Shown piece by piece: positions 16,836-25,585 of a DNA stretch of 64,000 bases; within the stretch, counting starts at the first letter, position 1, and each line of letters opens with the position of its first letter. The translations under genes were made by a program, and so were the position numbers. The stretch comes from G965197555 sp965197555. GTDB lineage: Bacteria; Chloroflexota; Dehalococcoidia; Lucifugimonadales; UBA3495. Location: the NCBI GenBank assembly GCA_965197555.1, contig OZ240213.1, positions 3,472,001 to 3,536,000 on the forward strand, given 5' to 3'. The notes below the pieces were generated by a model, which did not search any database, was not told the origin of the DNA, and saw only the letters and a program-made list of their open reading frames with translations.

Positions 16836-18401
16836 CTAAAGCGGGATGTTGCCGTGTTTCTTAGCCGGCAGAGTATCCCTCTTGTTACGAAGCATCTCCA
16901 GTGCTTTGATTACCCTCGGCCTGGTGTCCGCTGGATCAATCACGTCGTCAACGTAGCCACGGTTGGCCGCTACGTAGGGGTTGGCGAATCTCTCTTGATA
17001 ATCAGCGATCAACTCCTGCCTGGTCTGTTCGGGGTTCTCGGACCTGGAGATGCGGTCCCGGTGGATTATGTTAACAGCGCCCTCGGCCCCCATAACAGCT
17101 ATTTCGGCTGAGGGCCACGCCAGGTTAACGTCGGAACGCAGGTGCTTGCTGCTCATGACGATGTAGGCGCCACCGTAGGCTTTGCGGGTTATTACGGACA
17201 CCTTGGGGACAGTCGCCTCCGCATAAGCGAAGATAAGCTTGGCCCCATGGCGAATTATGCCGCCATGCTCCTGTTCGACACCTGGCATGAACCCGGGGAC
17301 GTCAACCAAGGTCACCAAAGGGATATTGAAGGCATCGCAAAAGCGGACAAATCGGGCCGCCTTGGTGGAAGCATCGATGTCCAACACCCCCGCCAAGTGG
17401 TTCGGCTGGTTGCCCACCAGGCCCACGGTGTTGCCGTCAAATCTCCCGAATCCAACGATGACGTTTGGCGCAAAGCTTTGGTGGACCTCCATGAAATCCG
17501 CATCGTCGACGATGCGGAACATGACCTCGCGCATATCGTAAGGACGGTTGGGCTCATCGGGTACAAAATAACGTAGGTCCGTGTCCAGCCTGGAAGCCGG
17601 GTCCAGTGTAGTAATCAGCAGCGGATCATCCAGGTTGTTGAGGGGCAAGAAGGTCATGAGCCGCCGGACTTCATCCAGACACTCCTCTTCTTTGTCATAT
17701 ACGAAATGAGCAATGCCGCTGAGGGTAGCATGGGGGGTCGCTCCTCCCAATTCTTCGTGGGTCACTTCTTCGCCCGTAACCGCCTTAATGACGTCGGGGC
17801 CCGTTATGTACATTTGGCCCGTGCCCTTGACCATGAAGATGAAGTCCGTGATGGCGGGGGAGTAGACCGCTCCGCCAGCCGCGGGACCTACGATCACGGA
17901 TATTTGGGGGATTACACCGGAATAGAGGGTATTCCGAAGGAAAATGTCCCCATAAGCTGCCAGGCTTGTGGCGCCTTCTTGAATTCGAGCCCCACCGGAG
18001 TCATTGAGACCAATTATGGGGCATCCTGTCTTGGCGGCCAGGTCCATGGCTTTGCAAATTTTTTGGCTGACGGCCTCCGAAAGGGAGCCACCAAGCACAG
18101 TGAAGTCCTGAGCGAAAGCGAACACTTGACGCCCATACACCATACCGTGGCCAACGACTACTGCGTCTCCCAGAAATCTTCGGTCGTCCAGGCCGAATTC
18201 AGTGGACCGGTGGACTACGAAAGCATCCAGCTCTTGAAATGTGTCCTCGTCCATTAGCCGTACCAGCCGCTCCCGGGCGGTTAGCTTGCCGCGGTCATGC
18301 TGCTGGTCGATGCGTTGCTGCCCTCCCCCTAGTTGGGCCTGCGCTCGCATCTGCTCCAGAGCATCAAGTTTCTGGTCGATTAGCCGTTTCTCTGCCGTCA
18401 T
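16836..18401 (-). CDS. Acyl-CoA carboxylase beta (carboxyltransferase) subunit, propionyl/methylmalonyl-CoA type
   Basis: The 521-residue product is a full-length carboxyltransferase with two crotonase-like halves. The N-half has the acyl-CoA oxyanion region (NDSGGARIQEG) and the C-half the DVPGFMPGVEQEHGGIIRHGAK block with AYGGAYIVM, both typical of PccB/MmdA proteins. It would move CO2 from carboxybiotin to propionyl-CoA or a related acyl-CoA. No biotin carboxylase or biotin carrier gene is in the window. The ATG at 18401 has GGGGAGG about 12 bases upstream; an in-frame TTG at 18425 is the alternative. The neighbouring LLM genes suggest a catabolic role. Confidence 0.9.
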   Translation of the reverse strand: MTAEKRLIDQKLDALEQMRAQAQLGGGQQRIDQQHDRGKLTARERLVRLMDEDTFQELDAFVVHRSTEFGLDDRRFLGDAVVVGHGMVYGRQVFAFAQDFTVLGGSLSEAVSQKICKAMDLAAKTGCPIIGLNDSGGARIQEGATSLAAYGDIFLRNTLYSGVIPQISVIVGPAAGGAVYSPAITDFIFMVKGTGQMYITGPDVIKAVTGEEVTHEELGGATPHATLSGIAHFVYDKEEECLDEVRRLMTFLPLNNLDDPLLITTLDPASRLDTDLRYFVPDEPNRPYDMREVMFRIVDDADFMEVHQSFAPNVIVGFGRFDGNTVGLVGNQPNHLAGVLDIDASTKAARFVRFCDAFNIPLVTLVDVPGFMPGVEQEHGGIIRHGAKLIFAYAEATVPKVSVITRKAYGGAYIVMSSKHLRSDVNLAWPSAEIAVMGAEGAVNIIHRDRISRSENPEQTRQELIADYQERFANPYVAANRGYVDDVIDPADTRPRVIKALEMLRNKRDTLPAKKHGNIPL

Positions 18402-18775
18402 TAACCTAGGCGGCCTCCCCTGCAAGCTGGGTTCATCCTAGCAGACGGGTATAGGCCATGCAAGAATCGGAAGCGGTGGATGAAACGCGTTGGCCGCAAC
18501 GCCACAGGCCTGAGACTAGGAAGGACTGGGGTAGTCGCGTATTACCTCAATTACAATTGAAGGTGTGTCGAACGCTGTATGAAGCTTGATGAAGGCTTAC
18601 GTCCGGGCTTAGAAGAATAGCCTAGAAACCCAGAAAAGATTATTATTTCAGTAAGGGACCAAGCCTGGCTGCAGTTATATTCCGATATGCCTGAGCACTT
18701 AACGTCGATGGTGTTAAAGAGCTGAGCTGCGGCCGGAGTGTTAGCCTGCAAAAATATATTGGGGAGCGACCCAAC
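18402..18775. other. Intergenic region between divergent genes
   Basis: About 370 bases between the carboxylase (minus) and folP (plus). No gene, tRNA fold or riboswitch was recognised. A minus-strand TATACC near 18450 could serve the carboxylase, and TATATT at 18755-18760 lies before folP, but neither has a convincing -35. Confidence 0.4.
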
Positions 18776-19612
18776 GTGTTAAGGATGCCTGGGGGACGTT
18801 TGCTGGCATGGGGCCAACGAACCTACCTCATGGGAGTTATTAACGCCACCCCTGACTCCTTCTCCGGCGACGGTCTGGGATCAGATATCCCAGCCATAGT
18901 CGACCGGGCGTTGCTTCTGGAGGCAGAGGGCGCCGACATCATCGACTTGGGCGCGGAATCGACCCGGCCCGGCTCCTCGCCGGTGAGCGTCGATACAGAG
19001 TTGAGTAGATTGATACCTGCATTGGGAGCAATCTTGGCCAGCGTAAGCATCCCTGTCAGCGTAGATACCTACAAAGCAGAGGTTGCGCGCCAAGCGATAG
19101 ACGCAGGGGCCACGATGATCAACGATGTATGGGGGTTGAAGGCCGATCCCGAGATGGCCCGGGTCGCCGCTAACGCCGGTGTTTCAGTGGTGCTAATGCA
19201 CAACCAGGAAAAGGCGCAATACCGAGACTTGGTGGCAGATGTGCGTGACAGCTTGGCCAACAGCGTATCAATCGCTCTCCGGGCTGGGGTGCCCGAAGAC
19301 AGGATCATCATCGATCCGGGCATAGGATTCGGCAAGACGCCGGAGCACAACCTGGAAATTTTGCAGCGTCTCCGGGAATTCAAGAGCTTGGGATATCCGT
19401 TACTGGTGGGGCCATCACGCAAGTCCACCATTGGGCTACTGCTGGAGCTGCCACCAGACCAAAGGGTGGAAGGGACCGCCGCCATGGTGGCCCTGTCAAT
19501 CGCTGGTGGAGCCGATTTGGTCCGAGTGCACGACGTTAAGGAGATGTCACGGGTGTCTCGAGTGAGCGATGCTGTAATCCGAGGTTGGCGGCCCGAACGT
19601 TGGGACCGGTAA
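18776..19612 (+). CDS. folP: Dihydropteroate synthase
   Basis: Joins 6-hydroxymethyl-dihydropterin diphosphate and p-aminobenzoate in folate synthesis. The 278-residue product has the first DHPS signature (MGVINATPDSFS, 19-30), the second (ADIIDLGAESTRPG), MINDVWG, IDPGIGFGKTPEHNLEIL and the substrate-binding GPSRKS segment. It starts with GTG at 18776, with GGGGAG nine bases upstream, and overlaps the start of folK by 28 bases, indicating translational coupling. Confidence 0.95.
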   Translation: MLRMPGGRLLAWGQRTYLMGVINATPDSFSGDGLGSDIPAIVDRALLLEAEGADIIDLGAESTRPGSSPVSVDTELSRLIPALGAILASVSIPVSVDTYKAEVARQAIDAGATMINDVWGLKADPEMARVAANAGVSVVLMHNQEKAQYRDLVADVRDSLANSVSIALRAGVPEDRIIIDPGIGFGKTPEHNLEILQRLREFKSLGYPLLVGPSRKSTIGLLLELPPDQRVEGTAAMVALSIAGGADLVRVHDVKEMSRVSRVSDAVIRGWRPERWDR

Positions 19613-20196
19613 CCGTTTACTTGGGGTTGGGCTCCAACCTGGGCCGCCGGGAAGAATACCTGGCTCAGGCAGTATACCTCGTTTCCAATCCCGCCTTGGT
19701 TATCCCAGAAGCTCTAACTATAGACCAGGATTGGAGTATAGAGTTGGTCCAGTCCTCCCGGGTGTATGAAACGCCGCCTTGGGGATATAAAAACCAAGCC
19801 GATTTTCTGAACTGCGTTCTTGGTGTGCAAACAACTATCAAGCCAACGGCCTTGCTTCACCTGGCCAAAGCGATTGAGCGTAAGCTAGGGCGACAGCCTT
19901 CACGGCGCTTTGGTCCCAGAGTCGTTGACATAGATATCCTGCTATATGGCGACCAAAGGATCGACCTGCCGGGTCTAACAATTCCTCATCCCAGGTTGCA
20001 CCAGAGGGCCTTTGTCCTTGTGCCGCTGGCCGAGTTGGCGCCCAGCTTCATGCATCCGACGTTGGGTGTCACCATCAGCCAGTTGGAGTCAAGGACGCCG
20101 GACAGGAATCAAGTCAAGGCCTGGGGAGCGGTTCCACAGATTTCCCATGAGGATACTGGTCCAAAGAACCCCAATCAGGTTGACAATCTTGGCTGA
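19585..20196 (+). CDS. folK: 2-amino-4-hydroxy-6-hydroxymethyldihydropteridine pyrophosphokinase
   Basis: Makes the diphosphate substrate used by FolP. Motifs are LGLGSNLG near the N-terminus, VYETPPWGYKNQADFLNCV in the middle and FGPRVVDIDILLYGD with the metal-binding aspartates, then PHPRLHQRAFVL. The product is about 203 residues, slightly long for the family. The first usable codon is a TTG at 19585 inside folP, without its own good ribosome-binding site; a TTG at 19600 is the alternative. The folP-folK overlap supports joint translation. Confidence 0.92.
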   Translation: MAARTLGPVTVYLGLGSNLGRREEYLAQAVYLVSNPALVIPEALTIDQDWSIELVQSSRVYETPPWGYKNQADFLNCVLGVQTTIKPTALLHLAKAIERKLGRQPSRRFGPRVVDIDILLYGDQRIDLPGLTIPHPRLHQRAFVLVPLAELAPSFMHPTLGVTISQLESRTPDRNQVKAWGAVPQISHEDTGPKNPNQVDNLG

Positions 20197-20284
20197 CTGG
20201 CGGATATTTTAACTAAGAATATTTCCTGCTTAACACGCAGCCATAACTGCATAGAACTAACTATTACTGACTGAGGAGTAAACG

Positions 20285-21910
20285 ATGGCGGACAAGCAAT
20301 TAACCTTCGATCAAGAGGCCCGCGTACACCTGATGAGAGGGGTAGATGAGCTCAAACGGGTGGTCGGCCTGACCTTGGGTCCCAGTGGCAGGAACGTCCT
20401 CCTCAGCCGTATGTTCGGGCTTCCCATCGTTTGTAGCGACGGTGTCACCATCGCCAAAGAGGTTGAACTTGCTGACCCTTATGAGAATATGGGCGTTCAG
20501 TTGGTGAAGGAGGCAGCTTCCAAGACCAACGACGTGGTCGGCGACGGCACCACAACCTCAGTGGTCCTGACCCAAGCGATCGTACGCCAAGGCTTCATGA
20601 ACGTAGCGGCTGGAGCCAACGGGACGGCTCTGAAGACCGGGATTGGAAAAGCAGTGGAAACTGCGGTAGCAGAGCTGAAAAAGATGGCCACTCCGGTGGA
20701 AAACCGGGAGCAAATCGCTCGAGTAGCCGCTCTGTCGGCCCACGAGGAAGCGATCGCGCAGTTGTTGGCCGATGCCATGGACAGAGTGGGCCGAGACGGG
20801 GTGGTCACCGTAGAGGATTCCAAAGCGTTGGCCGATGAGCTGGAATTCGTAGAAGGGGTCCGATTGGACCGCGGCTACTTGTCACCCCATTTCGTTACCG
20901 ACACCGAGCGCATGGAGACGGTCCTAGAGGAACCCTTCTTCTTGCTAACGGACCAGAAGGTCAGCTCTCCCAATGACATCGTGCCGATCATGGAAGCCGT
21001 CATTCAAGCGGGCCGGCGGCCTCTGGTAATCATCGCAGAGGATGTGGAAGGCGAAGCCCTGGCCACAATGGTAATCAATAAGATCCGAGGTACCCTCAAC
21101 TGCATCGCCATCAAAGCCCCGGGCTTCGGGGAGCGACGCAAGGCGCTGCTCGAGGACATGGCTATAGTAACGGGCGGCACCGTGATCAGCAGCGATGTCG
21201 GGCTTCAGTTGGACGCGGCTGAGCTCGGCCATCTGGGATCGGCGCGGCGGTTGGTGGCGCAGAAGGATGAGTCAACGGTAGTAGAAGGCCGAGGCTCCGA
21301 GCAGGCCATCAAAGACCGGCTGGAGCAACTGAGGGTGCAGATTGAGGAGACCACGTCTGACTATGACCGGGAGAAGCTGGAGGAACGCCGGGCCGCTCTG
21401 GTCGGGGGAGTAGCAGTGGTAAAAGTCGGCGGTGCCACCGAGCCTGAAGTCACTGAGAGAAAGTCCCGGACCGATGACGCCTTGTCGGCTACTCGAGCAG
21501 CAGTAGAAGAAGGAATTGTGCCCGGCGGTGGAGTAGCACTGGTGCGTACCGAAGGCGCTCTGCTGGACCTGGAGAAGCAGCTATCCGCCGATGAAGCACT
21601 GGGAGTCCGTCTGGTTCGGATGGCGTTGAGTGCGCCGATAACGCTGATAGCCGATAATTCCGGCTATCCCGGGATGGTAGTCCTAGACAAAGTCCGGGAA
21701 GGAGAGGGTGACTGGGGCTTTGACGCGGAGAAAGGCGAATATTGCAATATGATCCCACGGGGCATCGTTGATCCGGTGAAGGTCACCAGGTCCGCCCTTG
21801 AGAATGCGGGCAGCATCGCCGGGATGATGCTAACCACCCAAGCCGTGATTACTGAAATTCCGGAGGAAAAACCCCTACCGGCTGACATGCAGGACTTCAT
21901 GCACGATTAG
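20285..21910 (+). CDS. groL: Chaperonin GroEL
   Basis: ATP-driven folding chaperone subunit (Cpn60). The 541-residue protein shows the ATP-site GDGTTTSVVL block, VEEGIVPGGGVALVR, and the C-terminal AGMMLTTQAVITEIPEE. It is somewhat divergent: the early region reads VLLSRMFGLPIVCSDGVTIAKE, and the end lacks the usual Gly-Gly-Met tail, finishing PADMQDFMHD. No groES is adjacent and no CIRCE element lies upstream, so this may be a second, stand-alone copy. GAGGAG precedes the ATG by seven bases; a strong hairpin terminator follows. Confidence 0.95.
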   Translation: MADKQLTFDQEARVHLMRGVDELKRVVGLTLGPSGRNVLLSRMFGLPIVCSDGVTIAKEVELADPYENMGVQLVKEAASKTNDVVGDGTTTSVVLTQAIVRQGFMNVAAGANGTALKTGIGKAVETAVAELKKMATPVENREQIARVAALSAHEEAIAQLLADAMDRVGRDGVVTVEDSKALADELEFVEGVRLDRGYLSPHFVTDTERMETVLEEPFFLLTDQKVSSPNDIVPIMEAVIQAGRRPLVIIAEDVEGEALATMVINKIRGTLNCIAIKAPGFGERRKALLEDMAIVTGGTVISSDVGLQLDAAELGHLGSARRLVAQKDESTVVEGRGSEQAIKDRLEQLRVQIEETTSDYDREKLEERRAALVGGVAVVKVGGATEPEVTERKSRTDDALSATRAAVEEGIVPGGGVALVRTEGALLDLEKQLSADEALGVRLVRMALSAPITLIADNSGYPGMVVLDKVREGEGDWGFDAEKGEYCNMIPRGIVDPVKVTRSALENAGSIAGMMLTTQAVITEIPEEKPLPADMQDFMHD

Positions 21911-21936
21911 GAGGTTCTTCCGGCTAAACGCCCAAG

Positions 21937-21987
21937 CGGCCCAACGCTGTCATTGTTCGAGGATTTGTGACGCGTCGGGCCGTTTTT
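21937..21987 (+). terminator. Rho-independent terminator after groL
   Basis: CGGCCCAACGC (21937-21947) pairs with GCGTCGGGCCG (21972-21982) in an 11-bp stem with one mismatch, followed at once by TTTTT. It sits 27 bases after the groL stop. Confidence 0.85.
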
Positions 21988-22045
21988 GCGGATTGATGAC
22001 CAGTCACCACACCTAAACGGGTAGCACCGTTCCAGGATCTTAGGA

Positions 22046-23299
22046 ATGCCTAATGACAGGGGCCACGAGGGTCAGGCCACCAATTACCTCCAAGACGTTA
22101 TGCCTAACACCAAAAATATCGTAATTGACTGCGCCACCGAGCTAGGCTTCGACTTGGTAAGAATCACCTCGGCCCAAGAGTTCGTCGAAGACCGGGCCGC
22201 AGCTATAGACCGAATCCGGTCTGGCATGATGGAGGGGCTGCCTTGGTACAACGAAGACCGGGTCACACGGGGGACCGACCCCCAAGCGCTGCTGCCAGGG
22301 GCACAGTCCGTGATTTGCTTAGGGTTGAACTATTACCAGCCCGACACCGACCCGCTTCCGGACCAGGGACCCTTGGTTGGGAAAATAGCAAGATACGCCT
22401 GGGTCCGGGATTACCACAACGTCATGAAGAAGCTGATGCGGGACTTGGTCCGAGGCCTTGAGGAGAGGCTGGGCACCCAGGTTTCTGCGCGTTGGTACGT
22501 GGACGACGGTCCCATGCTCGACAGAGCGGCGGCGCAGCGGGCCGGCCTGGGTTGGTTTGGAAAAAACACCAACATACTGACACCGGACCTGGGTTCCTGG
22601 GTGTTCCTCGGCCAGGTAATCACCGACCTGGAGCTAGAAGCCGACCAGCCGTTGAAAAAAACATGTGGTAGCTGCGTTAGCTGTATCGATGCTTGTCCCA
22701 CTGGCGCCATCGTAGCCCCGTACGTTATCGACAACACCAAATGCATTTCCTACTTGACCATCGAAAACCGGGGCCCCATACCTGTTGAGTTGCGTCCCAT
22801 GATGTTAGATTGAGTCTTCGGTTGCGACATATGCCAGGACGTGTGCCCCGTCAACCGCAAAGCCAGGCCGTCCACATCCGCCATCTGGCAGCCCGCCCAT
22901 ACTAATACCTCATCCATCATGGCGAAGAGACGCGAGCTAGGACTGCTTGACTTGGTGGGACTGCTGGAGATGACGGATGAGGAGTTCCGGGACCATTTCC
23001 GGGGGACTCCAATCATGCGGGCCCAGCGAGCAGGCCTCCAGAGAAACGCGTGCGTTGCGCTGGGGAACCTTCAGGACCCGGCTGCAGTGAACGCTCTAAG
23101 CCGGGTGTTGGGTGAAGGTGTGCCCTTAGTGCGGGGCCACGCTGCTTGGGCCTTGGGGCAAATTGGCAACGAAGAAGCCCGCGCTGCATTGGAACAATCG
23201 AGGGACATCGAGGCAGATCCTGGGGTGCTGCTAGAAATTGTAGCAGCGCTTCATGCCTGTGCTGCTGATCAAAGTGAGATCTTTGACCAAGCGTGGTGA
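22046..23299 (+). pseudogene. queG: Epoxyqueuosine reductase, interrupted by an in-frame TGA
   Basis: QueG is a cobalamin and iron-sulfur enzyme making the last step of queuosine in tRNA. The frame from 22046 reads normally (LGFDLVRI; the WFGKNTN region; first 4Fe-4S motif CGSCVSCIDACP) to LRPMMLD, then TGA at 22811-22813, then continues in the same frame with VFGCDICQDVCPVN, the second cluster motif, and C-terminal HEAT-like repeats to 23299. Relatives have Trp at the stop, so TGG to TGA is the simplest event. The two parts together give the usual length (about 417 codons). A truncated 255-residue product would lack the second cluster. An ATG at 22100 is a more family-like start. Confidence 0.85.
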
Positions 23300-23417
23300 A
23301 GCTGACGGTGTAACACCTGTACCCTGCGAGGATGAAGATCAGCGCCTTTCGCCCGAAAAAGGTAGGTCAAGACCCCATTTAACACAGCGATGGCTTCAAA
23401 GCCGCTAATCCGGTGGC

Positions 23418-23966
23418 CTATCCCACAGCCCCTGCCTTGGAGGCGGGACCTCTCCTCCCCGGGCCTCTTCTCCGTCTTTGGGGCTGGTGCAGTGGCTCAG
23501 CGACCATCTGCCCATGGTTGCGCCCGAATTTTAGTTTCCTCATCTCCTCTTCTATGAGAAGGAAATCGTTCTTCGGAAGCAGGTGAAGATTACCCTGGAA
23601 GGCCATGTACCAGTTCTCAGGCGGCCAACGCCTAATATAGTCCAGTCTCGGCGCCAGCAGGTTGGCATCTATGTATTGCTCTTCATCCAGCACAAGCTCC
23701 GGTTTGATTTGAATTCTATAGGGCCAGGTGGCGCTACCCTCGTTCTGCCATGTCGGGGAGTCGTCTTCGAAATAAGAAGATGTAGCGGTAGCAGTGGCGG
23801 TAAACCTGCGGGCTTGAGAGACGTAGAAGAGAATGCGGTCGCCGTACCCGATACGCTGAATTTTACGCCGATGCTGGGCCTTCAACGCCTGAAGGGTAAA
23901 CCCCAAATCTTTGGTCACTTGAAAGTTCTCTACGTTCGATACGATCATCCAAAAATTGTGGGGCAT
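23418..23966 (-). CDS. EVE domain-containing protein
   Basis: The 182-residue product starts FWMIVSNVENFQVTKDLGF and continues with GDRILFYVSQARRFTATATATS, the layout of the EVE/YTH-like (PUA-related) fold that in other proteins reads modified bases in DNA or RNA. The C-terminus ends in a basic, low-complexity tail (HQPQRRRRGPGRRGP). EVE proteins occur both as free-standing housekeeping proteins and in defence islands; no defence gene is next to this one. I prefer the ATG at 23966, which begins at the domain; 23999 would add 11 residues. Confidence 0.75.
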   Translation of the reverse strand: MPHNFWMIVSNVENFQVTKDLGFTLQALKAQHRRKIQRIGYGDRILFYVSQARRFTATATATSSYFEDDSPTWQNEGSATWPYRIQIKPELVLDEEQYIDANLLAPRLDYIRRWPPENWYMAFQGNLHLLPKNDFLLIEEEMRKLKFGRNHGQMVAEPLHQPQRRRRGPGRRGPASKAGAVG

Positions 23967-24200
23967 ATGTACCTCGGCAGCATATGAACGGGTGTTCACC
24001 CTGGTGTGCTGGTCACCTCACATCATTTTACCACGCTAGACCTCTTGAATCCCTTTCCGCATTAAAAGTGGCTAGTTATGAGCCTGTTGCTGCCTCGCGT
24101 TGGGTGCTGTAGTATCTATCGGCGAAGGCGCGTTGGTGCTGCGCTGATTGAACTTCTGCATCGGTCATTACACGGACTGACATTATGCAAAGGAGCTACC

Positions 24201-25376
24201 ATGGCGACAGGTAACTCAAGAGACCGCGATATCGCAATTGTGGGAGTGGCGGAGTCCGACGAAATGGGCACCGTACCCCAAAAGTCATCCCTTCAACACC
24301 ATGCGGAGGCTGCCTATAATGCACTAGAGGATGCCGGCCTGGCCAAAAGCGACGTCGACGGCCTGTTGACCGCTGGCTACTCAACGCTGGCGACCGCCGA
24401 ATACCTTGGCATTGAGCCCGGCTTCACGGACAACACCTCGGTGGGCGGCTCCTCTTTCGTCATCCACGTCGCCCACGCCGTCGCTGCGATCCGGGCCGGC
24501 TATTGCGAAACTGCCCTGATTACTCACGGCCAGGCGGGGCGGTCAACTCGGGGTCCGGTGCCCCCGGACCCGAACTTGCCGGCGTCCCAGTATGAGTCAC
24601 CCTACGGAATGATCGGTCCCCCGATTAACTACGCAATGGCGTGTACCCGCTATATGCATGAATACGGAGAGGACCGTACCCGGCAGGGAATGGCCGAGAT
24701 AGCGGTTTCGACTCGAAAATGGGCCAATAAGAACCCCATGGCAGTGATGCAAGGTACACCCATGACCTTTGACGATTACCATGACTCCCGATGGGTCGCG
24801 TGGCCATTCCACTTGTTCGACTGTTGTCTGGTAACCGATTCTGGGGCGGCGATTATCGTCACCACTGCTGAGCGGGCAAGAAATTGCCGTAAACAGCCTG
24901 TTTGGGTATTGGGTGCCGCCGAAGGGCACGATCACAACATGATCAGCATGATGCCGTCGCTCACGTCTTTGATCGCCCGGGAAACGGGGCCCAAGGCTCT
25001 TGGAAGGGCTGGAGTCAAACACGACGACATCGACCTGACCATGATCTACGACTCTTTCACCTACACCGTGATGCTGACCTTGGAAGGTCTGGGATTCTGC
25101 GCCCCTGGCGAAGCTGCCGACTTCGTGGCAGGCCAGCGGACTGCTCCTGGCGGAGATTTTCCGCTCAACACCAGTGGCGGAGGACTCTCTTACACCCATC
25201 CCGGTATGTACGGCAGCTTCCTTCTGGTGGAGGCGGTCCGCCAAATCAGGGGCGAATGCGGCGACCGGCAAGTCAAGTCCTCAGACGACCCGGACCAGGA
25301 CCCAAAGATCGCTCTGGTGAACGGCACCGGCGGCTCTCTCTCATCCACCGGAACAGTGGTGCTGGCCCGGGACTAA
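24201..25376 (+). CDS. Thiolase-like (SCP-x/lipid-transfer type) protein without the thiolase cysteine
   Basis: The 391-residue product has the thiolase fold (DIAIVGVAESDEMG start; AAYNALEDAGLAKSDVDGLLTAG; C-terminal NTSGGGLSYTHPG), in the branch of SCP-x thiolases and lipid-transfer proteins. At the nucleophile position, usually CAS/CAG, it reads TSVGGSS, and the last motif is NGTGGSLSSTG with no cysteine. It is therefore unlikely to be an ordinary thiolase. Related thiolase-like proteins such as Ltp2 are aldolases acting on CoA-thioester side chains. The start at 24201 follows AAAGGAG. No DUF35 partner is adjacent, unlike the thiolase at 52947. Confidence 0.82.
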   Translation: MATGNSRDRDIAIVGVAESDEMGTVPQKSSLQHHAEAAYNALEDAGLAKSDVDGLLTAGYSTLATAEYLGIEPGFTDNTSVGGSSFVIHVAHAVAAIRAGYCETALITHGQAGRSTRGPVPPDPNLPASQYESPYGMIGPPINYAMACTRYMHEYGEDRTRQGMAEIAVSTRKWANKNPMAVMQGTPMTFDDYHDSRWVAWPFHLFDCCLVTDSGAAIIVTTAERARNCRKQPVWVLGAAEGHDHNMISMMPSLTSLIARETGPKALGRAGVKHDDIDLTMIYDSFTYTVMLTLEGLGFCAPGEAADFVAGQRTAPGGDFPLNTSGGGLSYTHPGMYGSFLLVEAVRQIRGECGDRQVKSSDDPDQDPKIALVNGTGGSLSSTGTVVLARD

Positions 25377-25412
25377 ATACCTAACCATTCCAGCATCCTA
25401 TGCCTGAACATT

Positions 25413-25440
25413 GGGCGGTCCGCGGACCGCCCTTTTTCTT
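25413..25440 (+). terminator. Rho-independent terminator after the thiolase-like gene
   Basis: Positions 25413-25432 form a perfect 20-base palindrome (GGGCGGTC, CGCG, GACCGCCC) followed by TTTTTCTTT, 36 bases after the stop codon. It separates this gene from the recombinase gene. Confidence 0.9.
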
Positions 25441-25499
25441 TGGCGCATAGAAACAGCCATTTCTTGCTCCTGTTTCCTACCGGTTGGATTCAGCGGCTA

Positions 25500-25508
25500 T
25501 GCTAGAAT
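25500..25508 (+). promoter_or_regulatory. Possible extended -10 promoter for the recombinase gene
   Basis: TGCTAGAAT fits an extended -10 (TGn plus TAGAAT). It would start a leader of about 70 bases carrying the inverted repeat at 25522-25551. No good -35 was seen. Confidence 0.4.
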
Positions 25509-25521
25509 CGGTTCACGATTT

Positions 25522-25551
25522 ATGGAATGGGGGACCATCTCGCCATTCCAT
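25522..25551. repeat. Inverted repeat in the leader of the recombinase gene
   Basis: ATGGAATGG (25522-25530) and CCATTCCAT (25543-25551) are perfect 9-base arms around a 12-base loop, 34 bases before the start codon. It may be an RNA hairpin or an operator. No T-tract follows. Confidence 0.5.
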
Positions 25552-25585
25552 CTGTTTACGCTAAATAGCGAAAGGATACGGCACC

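Noticed and set aside
20197..20284. CIRCE heat-shock operator before groL
   Set aside because: The TTAGCACTC-N9-GAGTGCTAA pattern is absent.
22811..22813. TGA in queG as Trp recoding or selenocysteine
   Set aside because: TGA ends several other genes here; relatives have Trp, not Cys, at the position; no SECIS-like hairpin was recognised; and TAA/TAG lesions elsewhere point to decay or errors.
23418..25376. Defence island around the EVE-domain gene
   Set aside because: Neighbours are queG and a thiolase-like gene; no restriction, toxin or other defence partner is present.
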